This document shows, one piece after another, positions 33,880 through 44,602 of a stretch of 64,000 nucleotides of DNA (position 1 is its first letter; each line of letters opens with the position of its first letter). The notes beneath the pieces were generated by a model. It was not told where the DNA came from and made no database searches. It saw only the letters and a program-made list of their open reading frames with translations. This stretch comes from Prorocentrum cordatum (lineage: Eukaryota; Sar; Dinophyceae; Prorocentrales; Prorocentraceae): NCBI GenBank assembly GCA_963575745.1, contig CAUYUJ010015961.1:85001-149000 (forward strand), in the 5' to 3' direction. Both the position numbers and the translations under genes were made by a program.

Positions 33880-34015
33880 GGTGGTGGTGGTGGTGGTGGT
33901 GGTGGTGGTGGTGGTGGTGGTGGTGGTGGTGTGGTGGTGGTGGTGTGGTGGTGGTGCTGTGCTGGTGGTGGTTGTGGTGGTGGTGGTGGTGGTGGTGGTG
34001 GTGGTGAGGTGGTGC
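33880..34015 (+). repeat. (GGT)n microsatellite
   Basis: About 135 bp of GGT/GTG units, complementary in sequence to the CCA array 0.3 kb upstream. Confidence 0.95.
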
Positions 34016-34044
34016 GGCGCGGTGGTGGCGGGCGGATGGGCGCG

Positions 34045-34200
34045 CGAGAAAGAGGCCCGCGCTGGGGCGAGAACGCCATCCTGAACGACGGAGGCCAAAC
34101 ACCGATCCGAAAATGAGGCCCACGCTGCAGCGGGAGCACGATTCGGAACGATTCGGGAGCAGAAATGAGGCCGGCGCCTCAGCGAGAGCAGCATTTTGGA
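34045..34200. repeat. Three-copy repeat of about 60 bp
   Basis: GAGGCCCGCGCTGGGGCGAG, GAGGCCCACGCTGCAGCGGG and GAGGCCGGCGCCTCAGCGAG lie at about 58-61 bp spacing. The copies also share GATTCGG/GATCCG spacers. Confidence 0.55.
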
Positions 34201-34249
34201 AAAAAACGCAAGCGAAAACCCGTTTCCCGGGAATCCTGTGTAAAAAAAA

Positions 34250-34475
34250 CCATACGCGGGGGGGGGGTCGGATATCTTCGGGACGCTATCAGGGGAAGTG
34301 GGAGAGTATTTTCATATTGTGTAATTGTTGAACCCCCTCCCCGTCACGGGAGGGGTGGTGGTGGAGGGGTTTGAACCCCCCCCCTCCGTCACGGGAGGGG
34401 GGGGGGGTTCGAACACCCCCCCCCTTCCACAGAGGGTGGGTCCGGTTCCAACCCCCCCCCTGCAAGCGACCACAG
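34250..34475. repeat. C/G homopolymer block
   Basis: CCGTCACGGGAGGGG and GGGTTCGAACACC units recur between C- and G-runs. The end ACAGAACGCGCTCTTTCAAA resembles the end of the block at 18421-18441. Confidence 0.65.
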
Positions 34476-34740
34476 AACGCGCTCTTTCAAACCGTGCGAA
34501 CTCGGCATGTGAAACAATTGGGCGCCAGATCTCGGGGTCCGACCACTCCGCCCCCTTCCCAGTCCCTCTCTCCTGCCTCCGCGACCCCGCCCACCCCTTG
34601 GGAGGCAAAAAAAGCTCCTAGGGAGGACGCCAGCTGCACACCTGCGACGACTCCTGGCCAAGCCCATCCTGGCACACGATCGCTGCATACGCCCTCCTGG
34701 CTGGGGCAGGAAGGCGTAATCGACACCGCCCCTGGGAGTT

Positions 34741-34930
34741 AGAAGAAGAAAAAACGCCATGAACATAAACTTTTGGCGCTCCTCGCGGATTTCTTGGATC
34801 CGCGCTGGAACCCCCTCCCTGGCGCGCGGAGCGCGCCAGGGGCGGCGCCGGAGGCACCGTGGGTGGGCCCCAGCGCAGATCCAGGAAATCCGCGCGGAGC
34901 GCCAAAACGTTATGGCGAATTTTCTTCGAA
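34741..34930 (+). mobile_element. Foldback element family 2, copy 1
   Basis: The left end holds AACGCCATGAACATAAACTT, then CGCGGATTTCTTGGATCCGC. A central GGCGCGCGGAGCGCGCC palindrome is followed by the inverted right half, ending near TTATGGCGAATTTTCTTC. Similar sequence (ATACGCCCTCCTGGCT) lies on both sides of the element (34686 and 34932). Confidence 0.75.
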
Positions 34931-35146
34931 CATACGCCCTCCTGGCTCGGGCAGGACGGCACATGCACCACCCGGAACGCCGGGGCGCCGTGATTGACAC
35001 CATCCCTAGGACTGGAGCTTCCTCCTCGGTCGTCTTCTGAGGGTGCTGGGGCCCAGGGTGAGGGCCACGGAGGGTCGAAAATTGCCCCCAAACCTTCCGC
35101 CAGGACTTCTTCGCCAAGGAGGTGGGGGTTCTCTCGGGCCCAGGAT

Positions 35147-35333
35147 CGGCCTGGCCTTCTAGGTCGGGCGTGTCCTCCTACGGGCGGATTTCGAAGAGAA
35201 TTAGGAATAGCAAAACGCATCCCAAAAACATCGAAACAGAGCCGAGAATCTCGTCCCCAGACTATGATTGGACTATTCCTGAACCTTCCTCCTGTAGAAG
35301 GACACGCCCGACTGAAGCCTGGCCAGGGCCAGT
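35147..35333. repeat. Inverted repeat, arms of about 45 bp
   Basis: Left arm CTGGCCTTCTAGGTCGGGCG with TGTCCTCCTAC pairs with GTAGAAGGACACGCCCGACT and GAAGCCTGGCCAG. An inner AGGAATAG/CTATTCCT pair extends it. It is not obviously related to the other foldbacks here. Confidence 0.6.
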
Positions 35334-35444
35334 GCAGGTGTGTATAGCGCCCTCCGGCTCCCGACCCGCGCCGCCAAGCCCCCGCCGCTCCGGGCCCCCG
35401 GACGCTGCCCCGTGGCTTTCGGATTCTACAGTCGGCCCGTTTCA

Positions 35445-35960
35445 TAAGGATGCGCGGTAAGGACGCAAGGGCCTCGGAAAGCCATATCGGCGTTTTTCGA
35501 GCGAGGTTGGCCGGGCTGGGTGGACTATGGCTCGGCTCTCCTGGCGGCCGTTCGGGACGATCCGGGCGCCCTTGGGACCCTCGCGGCGAGGTGGAGAGCA
35601 TCCCGAGGCGAAAGGAACCTCCCAGAAACAAAGAACATCAGAAAACCGCCAGAAATCGACCAGCTTTTCGACCAGCCTTTCCGAAAGTAGTCTTTTTTCA
35701 CAGCGCCCCCGTACAGGGCAGCTTGTAATACATAGGATGTTTGAAAATATGTGATTTTAAAACATGGTTAATGTATGAATAAATTTATGCATGAACTCAT
35801 CGTTGTTTGTTATACTACATCCCAACATGTTTAATACATGATCCGTACGCGGAGCATGTATAAAAAAACGGCACTGTCTAATTAGGATGCGCGGTAAGGA
35901 CGCACGGGCATCGGAGGGCCATGTTCCCGTTTTTTGACCGAGGTTGGCCAGAGAAAATGT
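35445..35960. repeat. Two copies of a short dispersed repeat
   Basis: AGGATGCGCGGTAAGGACGC starts copies near 35448 and 35884. Both continue through a GGGC-TCGGA block to CGAGGTTGGCC. Weaker relatives lie near 37361 and 48331. Between them, 35725-35870 is AT-rich, with CATGTTTAATACATG-type palindromic pieces. Confidence 0.55.
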
Positions 35961-36299
35961 TACCACCTCGAACGTCGAGCCTCGAACCCCTTGAGCTCCA
36001 GGGGCTGGAGAACCACCAGGAACCGACGAGAATGCTTGCACACCTCTAACGTCGAGCCTCGAACACCCTGAGCCTCCCCCTCATTCTTCTGGACCGTCCG
36101 CCTAAACCTTCCGCCCCTCTATCGACATGATCGATGTAAGTCCCTTGGAACTGCGTAAGGTTTGCATGCTTTCCGATGTATTATTCTGGATCTTCCGCAG
36201 AGGTCGGAAGGTATGGACGGTGGAGGCAAGAGAGCCCTGAATCAAATCGACTAGTCGGATCGGCGATCGAACTGAATCGGACCGGCGGAAATCGGCAGC

Positions 36300-36450
36300 C
36301 GAGTCGGGAGAAACCGGATCGGCGGAAACCGGCAGGCTAATAAGCCTCCATGCAGAAATCGAACCCAAATCGGAATTCGAAGTCGAATCGGATAAGAATC
36401 GAAAGCCATCGAAGTCGAATCGAATCAAATCGGAATAATCGAAACACGCC
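36300..36450. repeat. GAATCG/ATCGAA short repeat
   Basis: Irregular repetition of AATCGGA and CGAATCG. Confidence 0.5.
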
Positions 36451-36589
36451 CTGTGGAGGTGGAGGGCACCTCGAAGGTCGAGCCTCGAACCCCCTGTGCC
36501 TATCCCCCCCCCCCCAAGCGCCTTGGGCGGCGGGGGCCTCGACTTCTTGGCTTTCTTGGGGCGCTCGCCGCTGCCGCTCCGCGCGGCCT

Positions 36590-37240
36590 CCGGCGATCGT
36601 GGCCGACCGCCGTCGGGTCGTCGTCGACAGGTCGTCGCCAATCGTCCACGGTCATCGGCGGTCGGCGTCGGTCGTCGTCGTTTGTCGTCGTCGGTGTCGT
36701 CTGCGACCGCTGTCGACGTCGACGTCGACGTCGACGTCAGATGCCGTCGCCGATCATCGTCGTCGTCTTCCATCGATCTGCGACATTCGTCGTCGTCGTC
36801 GTCGTCGTCGTGTTCGTCGTCGTCGTCGTGGTCGTCGTCGTCGTAGTGGTCGTCGTCGTTTTCGACGTCGTCGATGCCGCCATCGACGTCGATCGCCGAC
36901 GTCGTCATCGATCGTGGCCATTGCTTGTCGTCGATCGACGTCGCCGTGAGTCGTCGTCGACCGATCGTCGTCGTCCTTCGATCGTTGTCGATCGGCATTT
37001 GTCCTCGTCATCAAACCAGACTCGAATTTATCCCTATCCCTAGGATCGGCAAGCCAAAAGCAATGAAGATCTTAAAAATGTGCCCTAGAAGCTGGGACAA
37101 TCGTTATGATCGGCATGAATGTGCTGCCACATATAAGGATAGGGATATGTTTCAAACTGCTGATCATCGTCATCGTCGATCGTCGTTGATCATCGCCGCC
37201 GCCGATCGTCGCCATCGTCGTCGATCAAGGCGGCGAGAGC
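36590..37240. repeat. CGTCGT/GTCGAT-rich microsatellite region
   Basis: Imperfect (GTC)n with ATCG inserts covers about 36590-37000, with a smaller patch at 37165-37240. Stop-free frames on both strands are expected from composition. Confidence 0.8.
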
Positions 37241-37379
37241 GAAGGCGGCCCTGACAACCTTTCGCCGCCGCCTGGGCCTCGTGGGGCGGGGGGGGTGTCG
37301 GCCTGGGGTTTTGCACGGGCCCGCTTGCTCCCAAACGTATCGCCAAAACGTGTATCAAGGACGGGTGGCAAGGACGCAA

Positions 37380-38100
37380 GACCCTTGGATGCCGAGGTTG
37401 GGAATTCTTGAGCGGCGGTACCCTAGATGAAGGCGCGTCTACCGCGATGTGCTGCAGGCATACCACTCCGGGGCACCCCAAGGGGGAGCCCAAGGGGAGG
37501 TCGACCTGGGATGTTTGTATGGATCCCGTTCGCGCCCAGACTTAGTGGGACCTCTCAAGTAGAACGCCTGTTTTGAGGGAGCCGCGTGACACTTCTCAGA
37601 GCCCCATGGTCATCGCGATGTAGCAGACATCTAATTGTTCGGCATCCCTGGCACCTAGCGGGGGTGCGACCTTGGGTGTTACGCGAGCCCGGTCGCATCC
37701 AAAGTGGTGGGACCGCGACCTCTCAGGTAGAACGCCTGTTTTCTGGGATCCGAATTTCTCTTAAAGAGACCCACGGTCACCGCGATGTAGCAGGCATGCC
37801 ACTTGCCCCTCTCAAAGGGAGGTCGACCTGAGATGTTTGTACAGATCCTGCTCGCGCCCAGAATTCGTGGGACCTCTCAGGTGGACAGCCTGCGTTCGGG
37901 GAGACGCGCATCTCTCTTCAGAGCACGAAGAGGATCGCGGTGTAGCAAGCATGGCATCAAGCATGGCAATGGGGCCAAACAAATGGGTGAGTCTGGTCGC
38001 GTGTACATTGTCAGGACCTCTCATGTGGAATTGCCGGTTTGGCTAGACGCGTCTCTTTCCAGAGCCCAATGATCGTCCCGATGTAGCCGGCATTCCTTCA
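37380..38100 (-). repeat. 150-200 bp satellite family, minus-orientation array
   Basis: About four degenerate units share CAGAGCCCCATGGTCATCGC with GATGTAGCAGGCAT, and GGGACCTCTCANGTAGAACG. Reverse-complemented, the conserved core matches the array at 43420-44575. Confidence 0.65.
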
Positions 38101-38840
38101 GGAACGTCCAGACGCTCTGAGACTCCGACCCAGTCACATGCAGGCCCGCTCATACACAGACGCGCTTTTTCCCAGCCGCGCGTGCTTACTCATGCTTACT
38201 CTCACGCAGGCAGAATGGCATACAGGCGCTCTTGCACGAGATCGCTCGCTCAGAGTCAACTATTCGTACTCAGACTCGTTCACACACACATATTCAATTA
38301 TAATCACCCAAACGCTTCGCGCTAGATCATTGGCGCACAGACGGGGATCTGCGAACCGACTAATTTTTGAATACGGGGCCCCGCCTGGCTCACAAGATCT
38401 CAATCCTGATCAACTTTCCAATCCGACAATAACTCCTCCTGGATGACAAGCGAAGCGCCGGATTTGAATAAAAAACGTTAGAAATATGGGTCCATCGTCG
38501 CCTCCCGTCAAAAGCTCGCCCCCCCTCGCCCCTCGGACATGCCCAGGGGTGCGCTCTGGCAAGTTCGTCGAGGCGAACCCAGCAGGGGCGACGAGAACCT
38601 CCAGAAACGCTGAGGAAACATCCGAAGCGTCGACGTCGACCCCCCCCAGCGATCCTCGTCGTCTGCTTTTCGGGCCATAGCTCAGGTCTCTGGGCGCCTC
38701 TCGGCGAGGCGCCACTTTTGAAACGCGCCTTCCGAGGCAGGACAAACTCCAGGAGCCGACGCCGTCGTCCAAACACCTCCCTCGAGTCTATCGTTGCCCC
38801 TGACGTCGTCTTCGTCGGGCACGGCAGCATTCCCCCACCC
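38100..38840. other. Unassigned interval with one dispersed repeat
   Basis: 38751-38825 (CCAAACACCTCCCTCGAG through CCTGACGTCGTC) resembles 39493-39545 and 40803-40890, which share GCCGCCGAGAAC and GAACACGTCCGAACACCTC. No gene is seen. Confidence 0.45.
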
Positions 38841-38844
38841 CCAT

Positions 38845-39022
38845 GCGAGGCGGGGACTTATCCATATCCACCTCCTGGGCACCGACGTCCTGGTGCTCCA
38901 GCGGGCGGTGGATATGGAAATCTGTTGGCCCCCGAGGGGCCGAATGTGTCCATATCCATCGCCTGTGGAGGTCCGCGAAGATCGATCCCCCAGGCGGTGG
39001 TTATAGATAAATCCCCGCCTCG
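38845..39022. mobile_element. Foldback element family 3, copy 1 (four-arm)
   Basis: The terminal inverted repeats are GCGAGGCGGGGACTTATCCA and the complement of GATAAATCCCCGCCTC. An inner pair, GGTGGATATGGA and TCCATATCCATCGCC, makes it look like two inverted half-elements side by side. A related 91-bp version is at 50428-50518. Confidence 0.65.
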
Positions 39023-39545
39023 GACCCCATGACCTGCTTCGCGCCACCGCCGTCGATGCCTGAGATCATCTGCCGCCGCCGCCACCGTTGGCGACCGTCT
39101 CCGTCGTCGTCGTCGGTCGCCAGTCGCCGCCAGCAATGTCGTCGTCGGCCGTAGGTCGGTCGCTCGTCGTCGTTTGGGTCGACGACGAGGGTGAACTGGC
39201 CCAGGTACGGAGAAGCATCGACCTTGAATCAACGATGCATCGTCGATGTATCGGCGATCGGCCGTGGGTGACGAAACCGCAAGGCTCCTGGGTGGGATGG
39301 GCTGTCGGGTTCTGTCGGCGATGAATGGGCGACTGGGGGTCAACGCATCCGCCCCTGAGGCAGCCTACTCCTTAAAATTGCTCCAAACTTTCGGGTCATA
39401 ACTCTGCTCTCCGGCGGCCGCTCATCGGGACGATCGGGGTCCCCCCAGAGCGCTCTTGGCACGGCGCAGCTGTCAGAACGCACACCCGGGTAAGAACGCC
39501 GCCGAGAACAAACGAACACGTCCGAACACCTCAAACACGCTACCG

Positions 39546-39711
39546 TTAGAAGACCAAAACAAACAACGGCATAGACATAAACTTTCGACGGTCCGCGCAG
39601 AACTCTTGGATCCGCGCTGGGCTCCCTTCACTGGCGCGCGGAGCGCGCCAGGGGCGGCGCCGGGGTTATGGCGTTATATTCATGTTTATGACGTTTCTTC
39701 TTCTTCTTCTA
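39546..39711 (+). mobile_element. Foldback element family 2, copy 2 (right half shortened)
   Basis: Starts near ACGGCATAGACATAAACTTT, then GGTCCGCGC and CTTGGATCCGCGCTGG. The right half lacks the inner arm and goes directly to CATGTTTATGACG and TTCTTCTTC. Confidence 0.7.
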
Positions 39712-39854
39712 GACAAGCGCGTTCCACTACTCCCAAAGTAACTACTCGCAAATGGCCTGGATCCACCATGTGAGGATTTGCGACATATATAATTATCCAA
39801 GTGCGACCCTACCTAGGAGTTGGAGCCCCTAGGAAAGCAGCATTAGTAGTATCA

Positions 39855-40545
39855 GAGAAGCTAAGCTAAAGCTAAGATAAAGCTAAGCTAAAGCTAAGCT
39901 AAATCTAAGCTAAAGCTATGCTAAAGCTAAGCTAAAGCTAAGTTAAAGCCAAGCTAAAGCTAAGCTAAAGCTAAGCTAAAGCTAAGCTAAAGCTAAGCTA
40001 AAGCTAAGATAAAGCTAAGCTAAAGCTAAGCTGAAGCTAAGCTAAACAAAAGCTAACGCTAAGCTAGAGCTAAGCTAAAGCTAAGCTAGAGCTAAGCTGA
40101 AGCTAAGCTGAAGCTAAGCTAAAGCTAAGCTGAAGCTAAGCTGAAGCTAAGCTAGAGCTAAGCTAAAGCTAAAGCTAAGCTCAAGCTAAGCTAATGCTAA
40201 GCTAAAGCTAAGCTAGAGCTAAGCTAAAGCTAAGCTGAAGCTAAGCTGAAGCTAAGCTAACGCTAAGCTAAAGCTAAAGCTAAGCTCAAGCTAAGCTGAA
40301 GCTAAGCTAGAGCTAAGCTAAAGCTAAGCTAGAGCTAAGCTGAAGCTAAGCTGAAGCTAAGCTGAAGCTAAGCTAGAGCTAAGCTAGAGCTAAGCTGAAG
40401 CTAAGCTGATGCTAAGCTAAAGCTAAGTTAAAGCTAAGCTGAAGCTAAGCTAAAGCTAAGCTAAAGCTAAGCTAAAGCTAAGCTAAAACTAAGCTAAAGC
40501 TAAGCTAAAGCTAAGCTAAAGCTAAGCTGAAGCTAAGCTAAGCTG
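39855..40545 (+). repeat. AGCTAAGCTAA 11-bp satellite, about 0.7 kb
   Basis: AGCTAA and GCTAA alternate with variants GAAGCTA, AGAGCTA and ACGCTA. AGCT palindromes make each unit partly self-complementary. The array lies inside a copy of the dispersed unit that is uninterrupted at 7520-7682. Confidence 0.9.
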
Positions 40546-40869
40546 GGTGACCCCAGGGGGCGCAACTGGGGGAACCGCGGGGCGGGGACTGGGGGAACCG
40601 CCCGGGGCGTGCAGCACTGCCCGGCCCCTTTAAGCTAGAAAGTAAGAACCCTTCTAGGCAGAGCCTGGGTAGGGAACAAATACATATATAACATTCATAT
40701 ACATATATACAGATATACACCATCGAGGCAGACATTCGTTTTTCGGACGTTTGCGAGTAGGCACTTTGTGAGTGGTGCAACGCGCTCGGTGATCCTTCGA
40801 ACGAGCGCCGCCGAGAACCAGCGAACACGTCCGAACACCTCAAACCGCGATCGTCGCGCCTGACGTCGT

Positions 40870-41110
40870 CGTTCGTCGGCCCAGGGGCGGCCTTCCGCCG
40901 CCGCCGGGACCTGCTCCGCGACCTGCGCGAGGCATAGCGCGGGTCCAGGCGGCCGTAGCCGAGCGGCGGCGGGTGCCCGCAGTACGCCGGCCAGCCAGGC
41001 GGCGGGTGTCCCGGAGGACGGGCTGGGGGGGGCTTCGGCGTCTCGGTCGGCCCTCTCTTCCTCCTCTCGATCTCCCAGGTCACCAGGCCTCGCGCAGCAC
41101 GCCCCCGCGA
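40870..41110 (-). CDS. 3' exon of Pro-rich protein with Arg-Ser tail
   Basis: The minus-strand frame reads PPPARPPGHPPPGWPAYCGH, then a Gly/Leu/Arg segment and an RS-dipeptide tail (RRSRSRSRRRRK, about 40905-40945). Composition matches the larger Pro/Gln/His exon at 41735-42940 on the same strand. The two are most simply one gene with an intron between them. RS tails are typical of SR-type splicing or RNA-binding proteins (established for that class). No RRM is visible, so the role is inference. The last codons overlap a dispersed repeat. Confidence 0.45.
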
Positions 41111-41520
41111 TGCGCGACGCGAGGGTATCTTGGCGCCCTCGCGCCCCCGCGACGCCCCCCGCCCCCTGGAGGAAGGGCAGCCGCTCTGGCCCAGGCAGCG
41201 ACGCGCGGCGGGCGATTCCCTGCGCGCCCCCCGCGGGTGACCTCTCGCTGCCCCGTCCGTTCCAGAGATCCGATGTGTGGATCTTATCCATACGGCGTCC
41301 CTTGGACGTCTCGATCCCTTCCCTGGGACCGACTTGGCGGTGCTGAGCGCCGGCGCCCAAGGGGTTCGCAAACAACTGGGGTCCGAGGGCGGGCTCGGCA
41401 ACACGAGGACGAACCAGCAGGAGAAGTCATCACGTATCGCCTCAAGGAGTTTGCCAGCCCCCCGTGCTGCGAAACAAGTGTGGCGCCACGACACCTAAGG
41501 GCCCTCCCCTCTAGAGGGGC

Positions 41521-41715
41521 GAACAGCGGCAAAAACACATAATCTATTGTAGCTCCGCGCGGATTCCTCGGGTTGGCGCTGGATCCCCTCTATGGCGCGC
41601 ACAGCGCGCCACGGGCGGCACCAGAGGCGCCGCCAGGCGACCCCAACGCCGACCCAAGAAACCCGCGCGGAGCTCAGAGTAGTCATAATTATGCCGTTGT
41701 GTTGTTCTTCGATTC
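41521..41715 (-). mobile_element. Foldback element family 2, copy 3, in a putative intron
   Basis: GTAGCTCCGCGCGGATTCCT, a central GGCGCGCACAGCGCGCC, and an inverted right half ending near ATTATGCCG and TTCTTCG. It sits between the two Pro-rich exons. Orientation is arbitrary because the element is nearly symmetric. Confidence 0.7.
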
Positions 41716-41734
41716 TCTACCCCCGAACCCCCCC

Positions 41735-42940
41735 CGGGATAGTAGCCCACAGGGGGGGGGCCCGCCAGGTGCCCGTGCGGCCAGCCAGACGGTGAATGCC
41801 CGTAGTAGGCTGGGCGCGGCGCGCCTGGCGGCGGCGTCCCCGGCGGCAGCGGCGCGACCCGCGGCGCGCCGTGACCTGGCGGCCCGCCGTGGTGGGGCGG
41901 CCCGGGCGGCGGCGCGTTGGGCGGCGCCGCGCAGTGGCCAGACAATGCCAGCACGCCGTGGGGTGCGCCGTGCGGCGGGCCGTGCGGCGGGGCGTGCGGC
42001 GGTGGCGCGCCGAGCGGCGCCGGAGCCTGCTGCTGGGGATGGCCGCAAGCCTGCTGGTGGCCGCCAAGCGGCGGGTGGCCGCCGTAGGGCGGCGGCGCGG
42101 CCGCGCGGGCCGCCTGGTGGCCGCTGACGGGCGAGTGGCCGGCCGGCGCCGGGGCGGTGCCGCAGGGCGGCGCGGCGGCGGGGGGGCTCTGCTGCACGAA
42201 GTGCCCCGGGGGCGGCTCGAGGCCCTGCTGCGCTGCAGCGGCGGGCGCCGCGGCCGGGTGCGCGGGGTAGTAGGGCTGCAGCGCGGGCGCGCCGTGCTCG
42301 GGGCGCGGGCCCGACGCGGCCTTCTGGCTGCCGCCGGCGGAGATGGAGCGGGCGCTGCTGCTGCTGTAGCTGCGGTCGCTGGCGCCGCTGGACGACCTGA
42401 GGGCCTGCCGGGCCCCTGGCCGCGGCGCGCTCGCCAGGGCCAGCGTCGCGCTGGCCGCGGGCGCTGCGCCCGGCGACGCCTTCGCCACCGCGCCCGGGAT
42501 CAAGGACTGCAGATTGCCCGGCGGCGGCCCGTCAGGGAAGGCCGGCGCCGCAGGCCCACAGCGCGCACCAGGGGCGTGCGGCCCCTCGCTGGGAGGGCGC
42601 TGCCCGTGGTGCTGGTGGGAGTGCGGGGCAGGCTGGTGCTGCAGGGGAGCCTGCTGCCGCTGCTGGGGCGGTGGGTGTGCCTGCGGCTGGTGGTCGAGAG
42701 GGCGCTGGCCGAGTTGCTGGTGGGCGTACTGGGCCGGCTGCTGCTGCAGGGGAGCCTGCTGCTGCTGAGACGGCGGATGTGCCTGCGGCGGGTGGTCCTG
42801 GAGGCACGGCGGCGCGAAGGGCCAGTCGCAACGGCGCGGCAAGACCACGACCGGAGGCCTGGACCCATCGTGGCGCCACAGGCCTGGAAGCCAGATCGGT
42901 GGCCGCGGCAAGTGCTGCCGCCGAGGGCAGCGGTGGTGGC
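41735..42940 (-). CDS. Large exon: Pro/Gln/His/Ala-rich low-complexity protein
   Basis: About 400 codons are open on the minus strand. A short Trp/Arg-containing start is followed by two internal copies of a Gln/His/Pro repeat (including QAHPPSQQQQAPLQQQPAQY and QAHPPPQQRQQAPLQHQPAP), a Ser-rich patch (SDRSYSSSSARSISAGGS), then Ala/Pro/His/Gly-rich sequence ending near PVGYYPGG. The 3' edge lies just before a poly-C/G run (about 41725-41760). No stop occurs until the frame has run into the foldback at 41521-41715, so an intron there is likely. The 5' edge is near 42940-42960, beyond which the frame is closed by a TGA. The protein is probably intrinsically disordered; with the RS tail downstream, an RNA-processing role is plausible but unproven. 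Confidence 0.5.
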
Positions 42941-42995
42941 TTGCGAAGAGAAGAGGAGCTCACGTACAAGAAGAGGAGGACCTTGCGCGATGGCT

Positions 42996-43125
42996 GACGC
43001 ATCGGCCTTCAACGTGGAACAGGGGGCGGCGCTTCCGCGAGACTTGCCCAGGCCTCCGACGATTAGACGCATGGGCCTTCCACGTGGAGAAGAGGGCGGC
43101 GCTTACGCGAGACCTGCCCAGAGCT
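42996..43125. repeat. 70-bp direct repeat, two copies
   Basis: GACGCATCGGCCTTCAACGT at 42996 and GACGCATGGGCCTTCCACGT at 43066 start copies that run through GGGCGGCGCTT and GCGAGACNTGCCCAG. Confidence 0.7.
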
Positions 43126-43419
43126 CATATGATGTGACTTACTGGAGTCGCCTGCCCTGGGAAACATCGGGTCTTTCCCCAAGACAAGCTGCTCGTCCGT
43201 CACTGCGTGAGGCACCCAAACCTGTAGACGGCCTCGCGCCGCAAAGTGGTTCTACGCGGGGAGCCCAATAGATGCATCTCATGTTCAGTCAATGCCATAT
43301 GTGTTGACCTGGACGTGTGCAAATCTAAAACGAATAAGACAGAGTACGTGCAAGTCCGAGTGTGAATGCCCTTTTCTGTTTCTCTCTGCAGCCGTATGCT
43401 GCCTTCTCTCTGCCGCCGT

Positions 43420-44575
43420 CCCCCCGTTCGGGTGCCCAAGTGGAATACATGCTACATCGCGGTGAGATGGGGCTCTGAAAGAAGAGGCGTCTGAGGTGCA
43501 ACAAGTAATGCCTCGTTCAAGGCATCCCGCACGGTCAACTGTCCTATCACCTGGCGGCTCTCCCTTGAGGTGCCAGTCTTGTCGCTGCTGTCTGCTGGTC
43601 TCTGGTGTCTGTGGAGGTTTGCGCCTGTTTCACACGAGACGTTCCCTCAATCTGGCCCCCCTTGGGGTGCACAAGATAACATCTGAAAGCACAGGAGTCG
43701 GGGGTATCCAAACTAGCGTTTCGCTTGTGACGTCCACGCTATCTGGGCACGCACGAGTAAGTGTCCTCCGTCCTGGCGGCTCCCCCATGGGGTGCCCAAG
43801 CGGCATGCGGTGTCACACCGGGGTGACCATGGGGCTGTGAAAGGAGCTGAGTCGGATGGGCATCACGAGCGCCTCGCTAGAGACACCCCTTCAACCTGGG
43901 CTCTGGTGGGCAAGTGTCCTACCACCTGGAAGCCCCCCCTTGGGATGCCCAAGTGGTATGCCTGCTACATCGCGGTGGTCATGGAGCTCTGAAAGGAGAG
44001 AGTCTGAGGGGCGAAACAAGCTCCCCGTTCAAGACATCAACACACCTGGCTGCGAACGGGCAAGTGTCCAATCCCCTTGGCAGCTCCCCCTTGGGGTGCC
44101 CGAGTGCTATGCCTGCTCAATCGCAGTGATCATGGGGCTACGAAGGGGGAACTGAAGTACAGTTTGGTCGCGAACGGGTAAGTGTCCTATCCGCTGGCGG
44201 CGGCCCCCTTGGGGTGACCGAGTGCTATGCCAGCTTAATCGCAGTGACCATGGGGCTATGAAAAGTGAAGGGTCCGAGGTGCAAGACGAGGGCAACGCTC
44301 GAGACATCGCTACCATCTGAGCGGGAACGGGCAAGTGTCCTTCCCCCTGGCGGCCCCAATCTGTGGTGACCACATGGTAAATATGCTACATCACATGAGG
44401 CTCTCAAAGGAGAGACGACGGAGGTGCAACACAAGCGCTTGGCTCGAGGAATCCCAACAGCGTGGGCATGAACGGGCAAGTTCCTACCCCATGTCGGCTC
44501 ACCCCTGGGTGCTCAACTGCTATGCCTATTTCGTCGCGGTTATGATTGGGTTTCAGAACATGAGTAAGTCTTGGT
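43420..44575 (+). repeat. 130-150 bp satellite family, plus-orientation array
   Basis: Eight or so degenerate units contain, in order, CGGGCAAGTGTCC, GGCGGCTCCCCCTTGGGGTG, CATGCCTGCTACATCGCGGT, CATGGGGCTCTGAAAGGAG and GAGGTGCAACA. It is the same core as the array at 37380-38100, in opposite orientation. Confidence 0.75.
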
Positions 44576-44602
44576 ATTAACGGGTATGATAAGTGATCGT
44601 TA

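Noticed and set aside
41796-43271. Plus-strand frame of 491 codons
   Set aside because: Arg/Gly/Val-rich shadow of the minus-strand Pro/Gln/His gene. The minus frame has the ordered low-complexity repeats and a Ser patch.
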